A DNA stretch of 64,000 bases from Diphasiastrum complanatum (Eukaryota; Streptophyta; Lycopodiopsida; Lycopodiales; Lycopodiaceae), in the NCBI GenBank assembly GCA_029204225.1, contig CM055092.1:20921669-20985668 (forward strand). Reading direction: 5' to 3'. Position 1 is the stretch's first letter. Each line of letters begins with the position of its first letter. The position numbers and the translations under genes were made by a program. Under the pieces are notes generated by a model. That model had not been told where the DNA came from and ran no database searches. It was given only the letters and a program-made list of their open reading frames with translations. Positions 13,882 through 23,718 of this stretch are shown one piece after another.

Positions 13882-14583
13882 CTACTTCTGCTTGAAATTG
13901 TGATACTTGTCTTCAAGAAAGACAACATCACGGCTGACTAAGATCTGACCAGAATCAACATCATAGATGCGAAATGCTTTATGCGATGTTGAGTAGCCGA
14001 TGAAGATGTTCTTACAGCTTACTAGGTCCAACTTCTTCCTCAGATCATATGGCACTTGTGCATAGCAGAGACATCCGAAAACACGCAGGTGTTTCAAGCT
14101 TGGTTTGTAGCCATAGTAGGCTTCAAACGGTGTCTTGGAATAAACTACTTTAATGTTGGCGTAGTTCTGCAGATAGCAGGGCGTAGAGATTGTTTCTGCC
14201 CAGAATGTTTGAGGTAAATGGGCGTTGGCTGTCATGGATCGTGCAGCTTCCAACAGTGTGCGGTTCTTCCGCTCAACTACTCTGTTCTGTCGAGGAGTGT
14301 AGCTTGTAGTAAATTGATGGTGCATGCCACATGAAGACATATAGTCCTTCATCTCATTTGATAAGTACTCTTCCCCTGAATCAGATCGTAGGGTCTTGAT
14401 TCTCTGACCAGTCTGATTCTCAGCATATTGCTTGAATTCTTTGAAGCAATTGAATGCTTCTGACTTGTTCTTAATGAATATTACTCTGGTAAAACGAGAG
14501 TAGTCATCAATGAATGTAATAAAATATAGAGCCTTACCCAAGGAAGGTACGCTCATAGGACCATATAACATTTCCATCAGCAA
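13882..14583 (-). pseudogene. Copia integrase core (element B)
   Basis: The DDE integrase catalytic core is legible over 233 codons. The first Asp is in ITFIDDYSRF, the second in TLRSDSGEEYLS, and the Glu in RVVERKNRTLLEAARSM. The C-terminal part has the Copia GKKP-like stretch FEAYYGYKPSLKHLRVFGC and IFIGYSTSHKAFRIYD. All three catalytic acids are present, but the usual RSDNGGEY reads RSDSGEEY. This segment lies in order between the pre-integrase domain and RT of the same element, in different frames because of indels. Confidence 0.88.
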
Positions 14584-14864
14584 AACCAGCCAAGAATGCT
14601 AGTATAACTCCAACAATAAGATATTGCAAGACAATTTCTGACATGTCCTCTTGGAAATCTGGTTCTAGGTTGTTTGCCTAGTAAGCAACTTTCACAGATA
14701 GATTGATTAGCTGTAGTAATAGCATTTATATTCATGTCCTTGACCATTTTGTTATGATGCATGTAGCAGATTGAACGCATGTTTAGATGTCCTAATCTCT
14801 GATGCCATAAATTAGCATATGAACAACTCACATAAAGTACAACATCGTGACTCAGTATGTACAA
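14577..14864 (-). pseudogene. Copia GAG-pre-integrase domain (element B)
   Basis: Contains the zinc-binding pre-integrase signature LWHQRLGHLNMRSI, with CESCLLGKQPRTRFPRG following. That is the H-x-R-x-G-H ... C-x2-C pattern placed just before the Copia integrase core. It overlaps the integrase segment by a few bases in another frame, showing an indel at the join. Confidence 0.82.
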
Positions 14865-14989
14865 ATTTTCTTCTATGTAAGCAGAGAGGATTTCCTTTGA
14901 ATTATCATCTAAAATGGTACATCACCTAGCAGTAAACAAAGCTCTATAGCCTTGATCAGTGATCTTGCTAATAGACAATAAGTTCTTTG

Positions 14990-15376
14990 TTAATTTGGAT
15001 ACGTAAAGTACACCATTAAGCTGCCTAGTGATGCCATCAGAGAATTGTAGTCGAATAGAGCCTTTTGGCCTTCGACTTGATGTGAATTGGAGTCACCAAA
15101 GAAGATGTACTTCGATTCTGTAGCTGTGAGTGTAGAGAAGAGGTCTTTGCATGGCGTCATGTGCCGAGAGGCACTTGAATCGAGATACCATTGATGGGCA
15201 TCTCTACTGGGTTGATCTTGTACCATCAGCGCTCTCTGATCTTCTTGCGAAACCTTGTTGCTGCTGATGCATCTTCTTCCTAACTTCATTATGCTTGAGG
15301 ACGCGACAATCCTTGATATCATGGTTGGTTCTTTTGCAATACCTGCAAAATAACTTGGTCTTGGACGATGATACAT
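14990..15376 (-). pseudogene. Copia zinc knuckle and protease (element B)
   Basis: The protease active site reads WYLDSSASRHMTPC (about 15150-15195), with Ser in place of the Gly of the usual DSGAS. In a second frame nearby (about 15315-15360) the CCHC knuckle FCRYCKRTNHDIKDC is legible, so an indel separates gag from protease. The gag domain upstream of the knuckle is not visible past 15,376, so the element is 5'-truncated or too decayed to read. Confidence 0.78.
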
Positions 15377-16336
15377 TCATTTTGACCTCCTAGATCAATA
15401 TTCATATTCACAAGGGATTCTTCAATGCTTATTTGTTTGACATAGGAGATAGATTTTTAATTTTAATGGCCTTTGACAAATGGCTATGGGGTCCAACTAT
15501 TAAGGGACACCTTTCATTTTAATATACTCAACTATCCAATGACGTCTCTTCATAGGAATGTGTTAAACTTTATGGGAACAACTTTTGTGCATATGTAGTA
15601 GGATCACTCCCCCCTCCCGCCCCACGAAATTTTTTGTGGGATTCCATTTTCATCTCAAAGCCTCTTTAATTTTTGGATAGCTATATATTCCCTACCCATA
15701 ATATTATGGCCAAGAGATAAGGGAAGATTTTTTTTGTATATTGTAAAAGGGCTTCCACTTCAGTGCATATTGGAATCAACTTATTTGTTCATTCTTCATA
15801 GTTTTCCTTTATTTTAAACCTACGTCATCCAAAAACATGGGCACTTATATTAGAACCAACACAACTTTCCATCATTACATCTGATTAGATTATTTATTCA
15901 TTCATAGAATACTTATGTTATAAAAATATTAATGTTTCACATGGATTTATGGAAATCATATATAATAATGGCTAAAAGACAAAAAAAGACATGTCCATGT
16001 ATAACTATCATAATCCATCAAACTATTTCATCATTGAGGTACATAGTATATAACAAAATCAAATAGTATAATCATGCTATATGAGAAAAGATTTCCATTC
16101 TTTTTAGTCTTAGATTTAAATCTAATGTCCTAAAATTTGAGTATATCCCCTGCACACATAGATTTCGCCACTTCCCCTCATACCAAGTACTCTACCCAGG
16201 CTAGTAAAGCATGTTTTCTCTTTCTATATTTTATTGATCCCCAGGCTTCCTTTAATCATGCCTAGATTGTGTGAGGTGATTGCACATTGATCTGAGCTCT
16301 CTGGACTTCGCTAGAACCGATCAAAGATTTTCAGCC

Positions 16337-16433
16337 ATAGGAACTTGGCGCCGGCTGGATTCTGGTCACAGTGGCGCCGGGAGCAGCAGGGGCGCTGCTG
16401 GCCCCGGGGACAATGCTGGCGCCAATGGCGCCG
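16337..16433. repeat. GC-rich block with repeated GGCGCC
   Basis: The hexamer ggcgcc occurs four times, mostly as tggcgccgg or atggcgccgg, within about 100 bp in otherwise AT-rich surroundings. Read on the plus strand it gives a Gly/Ala-rich peptide within a 76-codon frame, but no family is recognised. It could be a captured GC-rich gene piece or a remnant around a non-Met primer-binding site. Confidence 0.5.
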
Positions 16434-16898
16434 GAAGTAAAGCTTGTAAAGGTAGCTTTACAACACTAACTATCCACCATCCTAAGGTATTTCTAAGGTA
16501 TTTTCAATAATCATAGCAATGAAACCATGCCACATACATATATAAAGTATAGGGAAGATCACTATGCTACTATGCTCAATGCATAATTCACAATAATATC
16601 TATTAAACTATTCACAATTTTAGAGTTTGCAAGTAGAGGGCAAAAATGTGTCAAACATTATAACCGAGTAAGAGTCTCTTTACATGTAACACCTAGCATG
16701 TTATGGATGTCATCCTCCTCCATGGATAACGAGCTGCCACATTTGGAATTTCCATGTAGCGTGTGGCAACAACGCTTGGAAGGCCTTCCATTGAGGTTTT
16801 GTGTTTGACTTTGGAACTAAGGTAAAGCGTCGACCGTGATTTACGTTAGGATGCTGGAGTTGATCAGTTGAGGAGTGCATCATCACTAGGCATAGTAG

Positions 16899-17070
16899 GT
16901 CACGATGAACTCCATGGATGAAAAGAGACTTATTTTGGCCAAGGGATGAATGCAGCAAAATTGTGCATATATATACCCCCTGCCTAGTCACGATGAACTC
17001 CATGGGCAAAAAGGGACATGTTTTGATAAGGGATTAACACATCAGAATCGTGCATACCTCGTCACCCAAC
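16899..17070. repeat. Imperfect tandem duplication, period 88 bp
   Basis: The unit starting gtcacgatgaactccatgg occurs at 16899 and again at 16987. Each copy is followed by aaaag-gac-t-ttttg and then cagaat/caaaat-cgtgcata. Several substitutions separate the copies. Confidence 0.7.
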
Positions 17071-17524
17071 ACAGGTCGAGAGCGATACATGTTCATACAA
17101 AGGGGCCTAGGGACCCTAGAATCCTTCTTGAGGTCAGGGATTACATGTGAAGGTGCCCGATAGTGTGGGGCCCTACTTGCACTCTCCATCGCAATGAGTA
17201 ATTTTCTCGCTTTAAGCATCGATGCACTCCCTGCACCATGTTAATGAGTGCATATGTGGCTAAGAAAAAAATTTGACCAAAGAGGTGAGGATTGCACCAA
17301 TCATTCCTTGACATTGTGCAATGAGTGCATGCATTATTGAAATTAAGTGGAGTGGATGAGTAATGTGCTCCTCCCTCAAGAGAGTGCCATAGGCATCTAT
17401 GTGACCCTAAGTCTGACATTTGTTGCCAAAGAACCCTCCCACCATTTGGGCGACAATAGATACAAAATGGCCTGCCTTAGGTCGCCAGGCAAAGCTTTAA
17501 GCAGTGCCCTTCCTTCCTTCTTCC

Positions 17525-17528
<4 letters not shown>

Positions 17529-17579
<51 letters not shown>
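17529..17579. repeat. (AG)n microsatellite, about 25 units
   Basis: A pure AG run. It lies just upstream of the candidate first exon region at 17640-18038; GA/CT tracts are frequent in plant 5' leaders, which is only weak support for a promoter there. Confidence 0.97.
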
Positions 17580-17582
<3 letters not shown>

Positions 17583-17875
17583 GGCTATGCCGCTATGGTC
17601 GAGGCATAATAATATTATGTTGGTGGAGATATTTCTGCTCTTCGCTAGCGATCACGCAATTGCAGATAGGCTGCTGATGCTGCTGCTGCTGCACATAGAA
17701 CTCCTTAGAGCATATTTGCTTGCTTCCAAGTAGTGAGTTGTTGCGGTAGGGCGTGGTGTCGGCTGGTCGGATCTCAAGGTAATACACATATCACTTATTT
17801 TGTTTTTGTCCTCCTTGAAGGTTATACTGGCTCTTCTGATTTCTATTGCATTCATTATATCCTCCCTGTTCTAGA

Positions 17876-18038
17876 ATCTTGCGACGAAGCGATTTTGGAA
17901 AACCCTTTGTATTTGAGGCAGGCCTCTTTCCATGTCTCCCGCGGCATTTGCAGCCCTTAGGCAGCAAGAAGAGTTTGCAAGGTTGTATGAAAGCTCGCAG
18001 AAAATATTAGGTTTTCCTATCCGGATACGCATGCATTG
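17876..18038 (+). CDS. Candidate first coding exon, gene not recognised
   Basis: A short frame starts at ATG 17934 (MSPAAFAALRQQ...) and has protein-like composition rich in Arg, Gln and Glu. In the absence of splicing it ends at 18038 after 34 codons. An in-frame stop upstream makes 17934 a plausible start. A possible 5' untranslated intron precedes it (donor caag/gtaata near 17778, acceptor ttctag near 17875). A possible donor after ATATTAG (about 18012) would leave one extra base, the same phase needed by the exon at 44406, but its gttttc context is weak. A (GA)n tract upstream fits a plant leader. The protein family is unknown to me and the call may be chance. Confidence 0.22.
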
Positions 18039-19289
18039 ATCGCGGTCAATATTGATTATTAGGTTTATAAGAAAAGAGCGGGTAGCTAGATTCTGCAAGA
18101 AGGGGGGGGGGGGCGGGGTGCCTAATTGCTTACTCATTTCAGTGCTGTGCAAGCTTGCTACTTCCTTCCACCATACCCCACAGCACGAAACCTACTTAAG
18201 AGTGGAGCAGCAATGCTCCAAGTTTTCTGGAGCTATGTAGGTACCTGCAAGTGTTTGAGAACGTTACTCGAAGTGGTCACCCAACGATATCACATCAACA
18301 GAGGAAGGGTTCACTTTTGACAATGCTTTTATTTGTTGCCTCATCTGTATGATAGCGGAGTTGCAGAGCTTCCTGCCACATGTATTGCTTGCACGCAAAG
18401 AATTTCAAAGCATTTCCTTGCTGCAAATTGGGTTTGAGTTAACATATGCTCTTCTACATGGAAAGCTGTTGTATCCATGACATCATTAGAGTTAGATATT
18501 GTAACGCAGTAGTTTCATCTGACCACGTAGCTTTACTATTAGAAATTTTAGCCCTGGCTTGATGATTGTGGGAATGGAGCAAACTTACAATTTTTTCTTA
18601 AAAACAATGGTGCAACTATACTTCATTGACAAGAATATGGATTTTCAGTTCATAGTGTGGAAAGATTGTGTTTTGTGGTTTGAACTTTAGTGTAGTATTT
18701 AGTACCAATATGACAAATAGGGTTCTATGGTCTTCAACAACAAGAACATTTAGATAAAAATTTTATTTGAAAAGATTGTGTTTTGTGGTTTTGGTTTTGT
18801 TGTAGTGGTCAGTGCAAGTATTAGAGTTCGATGTGAAATCAGTTTTACATATCAAATTGTCCTCATGTAAGAATCGTTTTTTTAAGCCCTAAGCTTTGCT
18901 TAATGAAAACTAGAACATTAGGGTTTCCTACGACTCTTTGGTCTTATCGGGGCATGAACTACCATTTGGATAGTTGGCCTCATAGGGTCAAAACTTATGA
19001 ATGCAATTTGGATCCTCAAAGGACATATAGATGAATAGTGTGAAGAGAAAGTTTCAAGAATGTGGGCCAATATAGGCTCTCAAAAGACACATAGAGCATT
19101 GAGCTTCATTTGAAGGCACATGATTATTCAAGAGGTTAATGTTGTTAATGTCATTTAGAGCTCCAACCCAACATTAGGAAATACATTGTTGGATATGAGA
19201 GCTATTGATGGATTTGTGTTTGGGGGCTTTTATTGTGATAGGGGACCAAAGTGTGGTCGTTAACCAATTTTTTTTTTCCCATGTGTCAT
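18039..19289. other. Unassigned stretch
   Basis: Includes a run of 12 G at 18102-18113. No recognisable coding region or repeat structure is seen before the gypsy LTR. Confidence 0.45.
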
Positions 19290-19718
19290 TGTTAGGGACT
19301 TGGGTCCCAACCCTAAACTTGAGACTGGACGATGATTGGGCCTATAGACTTGACCGGTGACTCGTGAACCTGCATGGTTGCCACGTGTCATGATCCAGGT
19401 GTGCACGTGGCTTGGAGTCTCTCTCCTTGGAAGTATACAAGGGGAGAAGGGCTCATTTGCCATCCATTCTATCTACCTAGGAGGAGGTGGATGGAGAGCG
19501 TGTGCACGACCAGGATGTATGCTAGCTTGGGGCAGGAGATGGCTGAGAGCCTAGGCAGTGGTATGGGACGCCATCTAGGTTGGAAGTCGGACCCCGCTTG
19601 ATACGGTCATAGGCCAGGGCACGGTGGGTGGACCCGGATTAGGTCCTACGGAACGTGAGTCGATCGGTCTCGTGGTTAACTGGCACCTGGAGGTTTGCAA
19701 TAAGTAGAGATTGTAACA
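19290..19718 (+). repeat. 5' LTR of the gypsy element
   Basis: Inferred from a TGTTAGGG start and a TTGTAACA end, two bases before a primer-binding site. A tatacaag TATA-like box lies near 19433. There is no partner LTR for confirmation, so the left edge is provisional. Confidence 0.6.
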
Positions 19719-19720
19719 TA

Positions 19721-19733
19721 TGGTATCAGAGCC
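19721..19733 (+). promoter_or_regulatory. Primer-binding site (tRNA-iMet)
   Basis: The sequence tggtatcagagcc is the consensus complement of the plant initiator tRNA-Met 3' end, two bases inside the LTR. Confidence 0.85.
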
Positions 19734-19921
19734 ACTGCATGCTGAAAGCAGGTGTGTTGATCCGTAGTAGATTTCTTGTAATTTACGATGCTTTTTACGG
19801 AATTCAAAACGGGCTTAAAAGGCGTTTTTTATGCACTTTTGTGCATTCTTCCTTCTGCTGTTTTTGTTGATTTTTGAAGGAAAAAAGGTAAAAAAAAAAG
19901 GTTATGGGGCCCATTAGCGGG

Positions 19922-20180
19922 TGGCCACGTGGACTGTCCAGGAGCGGACAGGTGGCGGTCCTTCTCAAATTGTGATTCCGCTCAGGTTTGAGGCAACGGA
20001 CGGTGTCAGGGGTCCCTCCCAGCACAAAAAATGTGGTTGCTCGCTGTTTGAGCAGCGAAGGAATACAAGAATAAAAAACTTGTTTGCACCCAGCCACGTG
20101 GCACTGTCCGGATCTGGACAGGTGGCAGAAGGGGGCGGGTTCTATTTCCGCTCAGACTTAGTGAGGTGGACAGGTATTCC
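19922..20180. repeat. Imperfect duplication in the gypsy leader
   Basis: Two segments, about 19922-20000 and 20093-20175, share the order ccacgtgg-actgtcc-ggacaggtggc followed by tccgctcag. They are about 170 bp apart and clearly diverged. They lie in the untranslated leader, where no coding role is apparent. Confidence 0.6.
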
Positions 20181-20559
20181 ACAGTCCCCATCACATTAAA
20201 GAGAAAAAACCAGCGATGAGGAAGGAAGGGGGGGCTGGCTGCCTACTGGCCAGAATTCTGGTGGGTGGCCAGAAATGCTTATGTGGAGGCTAGGTAGCAA
20301 AGTAAGTCCACTTGGCAGGCAGTAGAATAGCATGGAGAGGGAGGCATACCTCTCCTATGAATGAGTCTTTTTGGGAAGAAGAGGTGGAGATGGTGGTGCA
20401 TCCTTCTTCTTGCTCTCTCTTATTCCTCTTGGCAGCCATGGACAATACCATTTGGTTTGTGAAGAGACAGCAAAAGTAGTTTTGTATCTACCTTCTTTGA
20501 GTTCCTTTTGATCTTCTTCAATCATCTTTTTCTTAATTCACCTCTCTTTCTCTTGAAAG

Positions 20560-21430
20560 ATGGATCCTAATCCTACCACACAGCCTATGTCCCCTGCTAA
20601 GGAGGTTACTGTATCTACCTCTACCTTGGATCTTGATGCCTTGTTACTTGCAATTAACAATCTATAGCAACAGATTGTTGATATGCAAGCTAAGCACAGT
20701 AGGGATCAGCAGGAACTGAAGGAATTGACGCAACTAAGGCAATTGGTGCATCAACCTTTGTTCACTCCTGAAGTTTTTGTTGGGGAAAAGAAGCATAGAA
20801 TCCCGGAGGCGGTCTTGCAATGGTTGGATCGATGGAATTTCCATGCACGCGTCGTCATGTACCTGCGAGGTAAATCATTTACCTGGTGGCAAGATATTAG
20901 GTGTAAGCGTGAAGTTCCCTAGAATTGGGAAGACTTTTGTAAGGCCTTTAAGGCGGCCTTCCTTCCTATTCTTGATGATTTTGAATTTTACCGTCAATAT
21001 GCAACGATCCATATGGGGAACCGGCCCCTGGATCAGTATTTACAAGATTTTCAGGAGGTCTATTCTCGTTTTGCAACTAGAATAGAGTTGCATTTTATAG
21101 TTGGGTTACCAAAAGACTATTAGCTAGAGGTCAGGAGGAACCAACCTCTTGCCCTTGAGGATGCTGTTGGCTTCGCCAGAATATACGATGATACTCGTAT
21201 GATGGCCAAGCTTGAGACTGGTGTCTTGTCCGACGTAAAGGGTAAGAAGCCTTTCTTTCCAAAGAAATCGAAAGATAAGGCGAAAGATGGGTCTTCAGGT
21301 TCGGGTAAGTCGAAGAAAAGATCTAGGGCGACAATCTGTGCTTTAATTGCATGGAACCAGGTCATGTCACGAAGGAATGTCCAAAGAAACAGAAGGCTAA
21401 AGGGGCATTTTTTAAGGCGTTAGGTAATTC
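20560..21430 (+). pseudogene. Gypsy gag remnant
   Basis: The frame from ATG 20560 (MDPNPTTQPMSP) continues through a retrotransposon gag domain (WWQDIR, NWEDFCKAFKAAFLP, RPLDQYLQDFQEVYSRF) into a Lys-rich tail. It is broken by TAG codons at 20665, 20920 and 21121, each where Gln is likely. After a frame change at about 21330 the CCHC knuckle is legible (CFNCMEPGHVTKEC). This is the structural particle protein of a Ty3/gypsy element and directly precedes its protease. All three stops fit C-to-T changes at CAG codons. Confidence 0.82.
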
Positions 21431-21499
21431 TAGCATATCTAGTGTAGATCTTTCCTTTGCTGGTAATTTTGTGTGTGAGCATTGTTGTTTTAACACGGT

Positions 21500-21815
21500 G
21501 GCCCTCATGACCTCATTCGGATGAAGGGGGTTGTGGGCGGCCAAGCCGTAACAGTTTTATTTGACGATGGTTCCACACATGATTTATTAACGCTAATTTG
21601 TTGCAGAAGCTAAAGGTGGAAACAAGGCAAAGTGACCACCGGTACACAGTGAAGCTGGCAACGGGAGTGGAAAGCCAAGTATGGGACCGGATAGTCCCAC
21701 GTCTACCAATAGAGATTCAAGCCTATAAGGATAAATTAGACTTTCACATTATGAATCTAGATAGGGTAGACGTAATACTTGGAAAAGAGTGGTTCTATGA
21801 GAGGAACGAGTCTTC
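21500..21815 (+). pseudogene. Gypsy aspartic protease remnant
   Basis: The active-site region reads VLFDDGSTHDLL (about 21556-21592), where D-S/T-G is usual. The flap and C-terminal part read HRYTVKLATGVESQVWD and LDFHIMNLDRVDVILGKEW. A frameshift separates the two halves near 21,590. The region joins directly to the RT segment [13 protein letters not shown], so the linker and the first RT motifs have been deleted. Confidence 0.78.
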
Positions 21816-21942
21816 ACCAAAATGGATTTGAGTTCAGGGTATCATCAGATTCGCATAAAGACTGAGGATGTTGAAAAAACCGCTATTAGAAGTAGGTACG
21901 GCCATTATGAGTTTCTGGTTTTACCATTTGGCTTGACAAATG
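21816..21942 (+). pseudogene. Gypsy RT, 5' part before the insertion
   Basis: Encodes [31 protein letters not shown] and PFGLTN, the RT fingers/palm motifs of Ty3/gypsy elements. It stops exactly at the Copia LTR and resumes as NAPTTF after 27277. Confidence 0.88.
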
Positions 21943-22333
21943 TGTGAAATTCCAAGGCCTAGCTATGGAGTATCATAACAGCATAGTAAGCACACTATGA
22001 AAGCTTCAGAAAACCAGCTATGGAGTAGAACACAAAAGCAAGAGAGAGAGGACTTCAGAGCTCACACAACATGAATGAATATTCAAAGTGTAGTAGGGCG
22101 TGGAAACCCCTCCAAAGTTTGGGCTACATATAGCATGTTATGTATAGAGGTGGTGTCTTGCTAATTCTAGCTCTAGAACCCACATGGGTCCTTAACCTAC
22201 TTGATTCACTTGCCTAATTAGCACAAGTGGGGTGTACTATGTACATAAATGTTTTACCCCCATGTCTTATGCACAACTTACAAGTTACAAGTATACAAGC
22301 CTTAAAGGGGCAAAATAGGCATTTATTTCAACA
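21943..22333 (-). repeat. 3' LTR of the young Copia element
   Basis: 391 bp, identical to 26887-27277 except one transition (gtcttatgc here, gtcttacgc there), as read base by base. Termini are TGTTGAAA and TTTCACA on the minus strand. Confidence 0.97.
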
Positions 22334-23718
22334 CCCCCCCTCAATGGCTATTTTGTTCATACCAACACCTAGCATGCTACGAAACTTTTCAAATTTTTCT
22401 CTACTAAGTGCCTTAGTAAATATATCTGCTGCTTGTTCGTTGGTATCACAGTACTCGAGCTGAATTTCTCCGCTTTGTATCTTCTCTCGTAAGAAGTGTT
22501 GATCCACCTTAATATGCTTCGTACGAGCATGGTACACAGGATTTTTGGCAAGCTGGATGCAACTCTGGCTGTCACACTGAAGAATAGTAGGACCATCCTG
22601 TGGAATCTGCACCTCCCCAAGAAGTCTCCTGAGCCATATTGCCTCGCAGGTAGCTTTTGCCGCTGCCCTGTACTCAGCCTCTGTCGATGATAAGGTAACT
22701 GTGGGCTGTTTCTTGCTACACCAAGAAATGGCCCCTGAACCAAGGTTAAAAGTGTAACCTGTGGTCGACTTTCGATCATCCCTATCACCTGCCCAAGCCG
22801 AATCAGTAAAGCTTCCAAGCTGAAGCTTTCCGTCATCTGTGTACTCAATCCCATAGCAGGTTGTCCCTTTGACATACCTCAAAACCCTCTTGGCTGCTTT
22901 CCAATGTGCTTCAGTTGGAGAACTCATGAATTGGCTTGCTACACCAACCGCATAGGAAATGTCTGGTCTCGTAGTGGTGAGATAAATCAGGCTACCCACA
23001 AGCTGCTATAAAGAGTCTCGTCCACAAAAGGAGTGCCATCATCTCTGGATGGCTTACTGCTGGTATCAATGGGCGTGGTAATGGGTTTGCAATCCTGCAT
23101 GTTGAACCTGTTCAAAACTTCACATGCATAGTTGGCTTGGGAAATAAACACACAGTTTTCCTTTTTCCAAATCTCCAAACCAAGACAATAGTGGATTAAG
23201 CCCAAATCCTTCATCTCGAACTCATTTGATAAATGAGCCTTCACCTTTTCAATAAGCTGCCCATTGTTACCCGTGATGACCAAGTCATCCACATAGAGAA
23301 CTATCAAAACAATGTTCCCATCTTCCTCCTTCACGAACAGGTTGCAATCCGACTGACTCTTTATAAATTGCTCCTTGGCAAAATAGTCGTCAATACGACT
23401 ATACCAGGCCCTGGGTGCCTGCTTCAAACCATATAAGGCCTTCTTAAGCCTGCATACCATACTTTCCTTGCCCTTAGCCTCAAAACCTTGTGGCTGTTCC
23501 ATGTAGACTTCTTCAGCCAACTGTCCATTAAGAAAAGCACTCTTCACGTCCATTTGATGGACCTCCCAACCAAAAAATGCAGCCAATGCTAAAATCAACC
23601 TGATAGACGTCATCTTAGCTACCGGTGCAAACGTCTCATCATAGTCCAAGCCCTCCTTCTGTGCATAGCCTTTAGCAACCAGCCTTGCCTTATGCTTTTC
23701 GATGCTCCCATCAGATTT
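22328..23718 (-). pseudogene. Copia RT-RNase H, young element
   Basis: This continues the gag-protease-integrase frame after the stop at 23719-23721. RT motifs are KARLVAKGYAQ, DYDETFAPVAKMTSIRL, VHQMDVKSAFLNGQL, KALYGLKQAPRAWYSRI and the catalytic LYVDDLVITG. RNase H has SFTDSAWAGDRDDRKSTTGY, LSSTEAEYRAAAKATCEAIW, HIKVDQHFLREK and AADIFTKALSREKF. One G is missing at about 23,000: the frame ends LYSSLWVA-stop, while the next frame gives VGSLIYLTTTRPDI. All catalytic acids are intact. The final codons (EGGC-stop) are formed by the polypurine tract and LTR start. Confidence 0.95.
22334..22344 (-). other. Polypurine tract
   Basis: The minus strand reads gagggggg followed directly by the LTR TGTTGA. 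The RNase H frame runs through this tract and ends at TGA inside the LTR start. Confidence 0.85.

Larger units (their letters stand above)
15377..17528. other. Unassigned stretch
   Basis: No domain is recognisable on either strand. It contains a C-rich run near 15,606-15,625, a GC-rich repeat block (16,337-16,433) and an 88-bp imperfect tandem duplication (from 16,899), listed separately. Confidence 0.45.

Noticed and set aside
16280-16510. 76-codon Gly/Ala-rich frame
   Set aside because: Composition reflects the GC-rich repeat; no upstream context or recognisable family.
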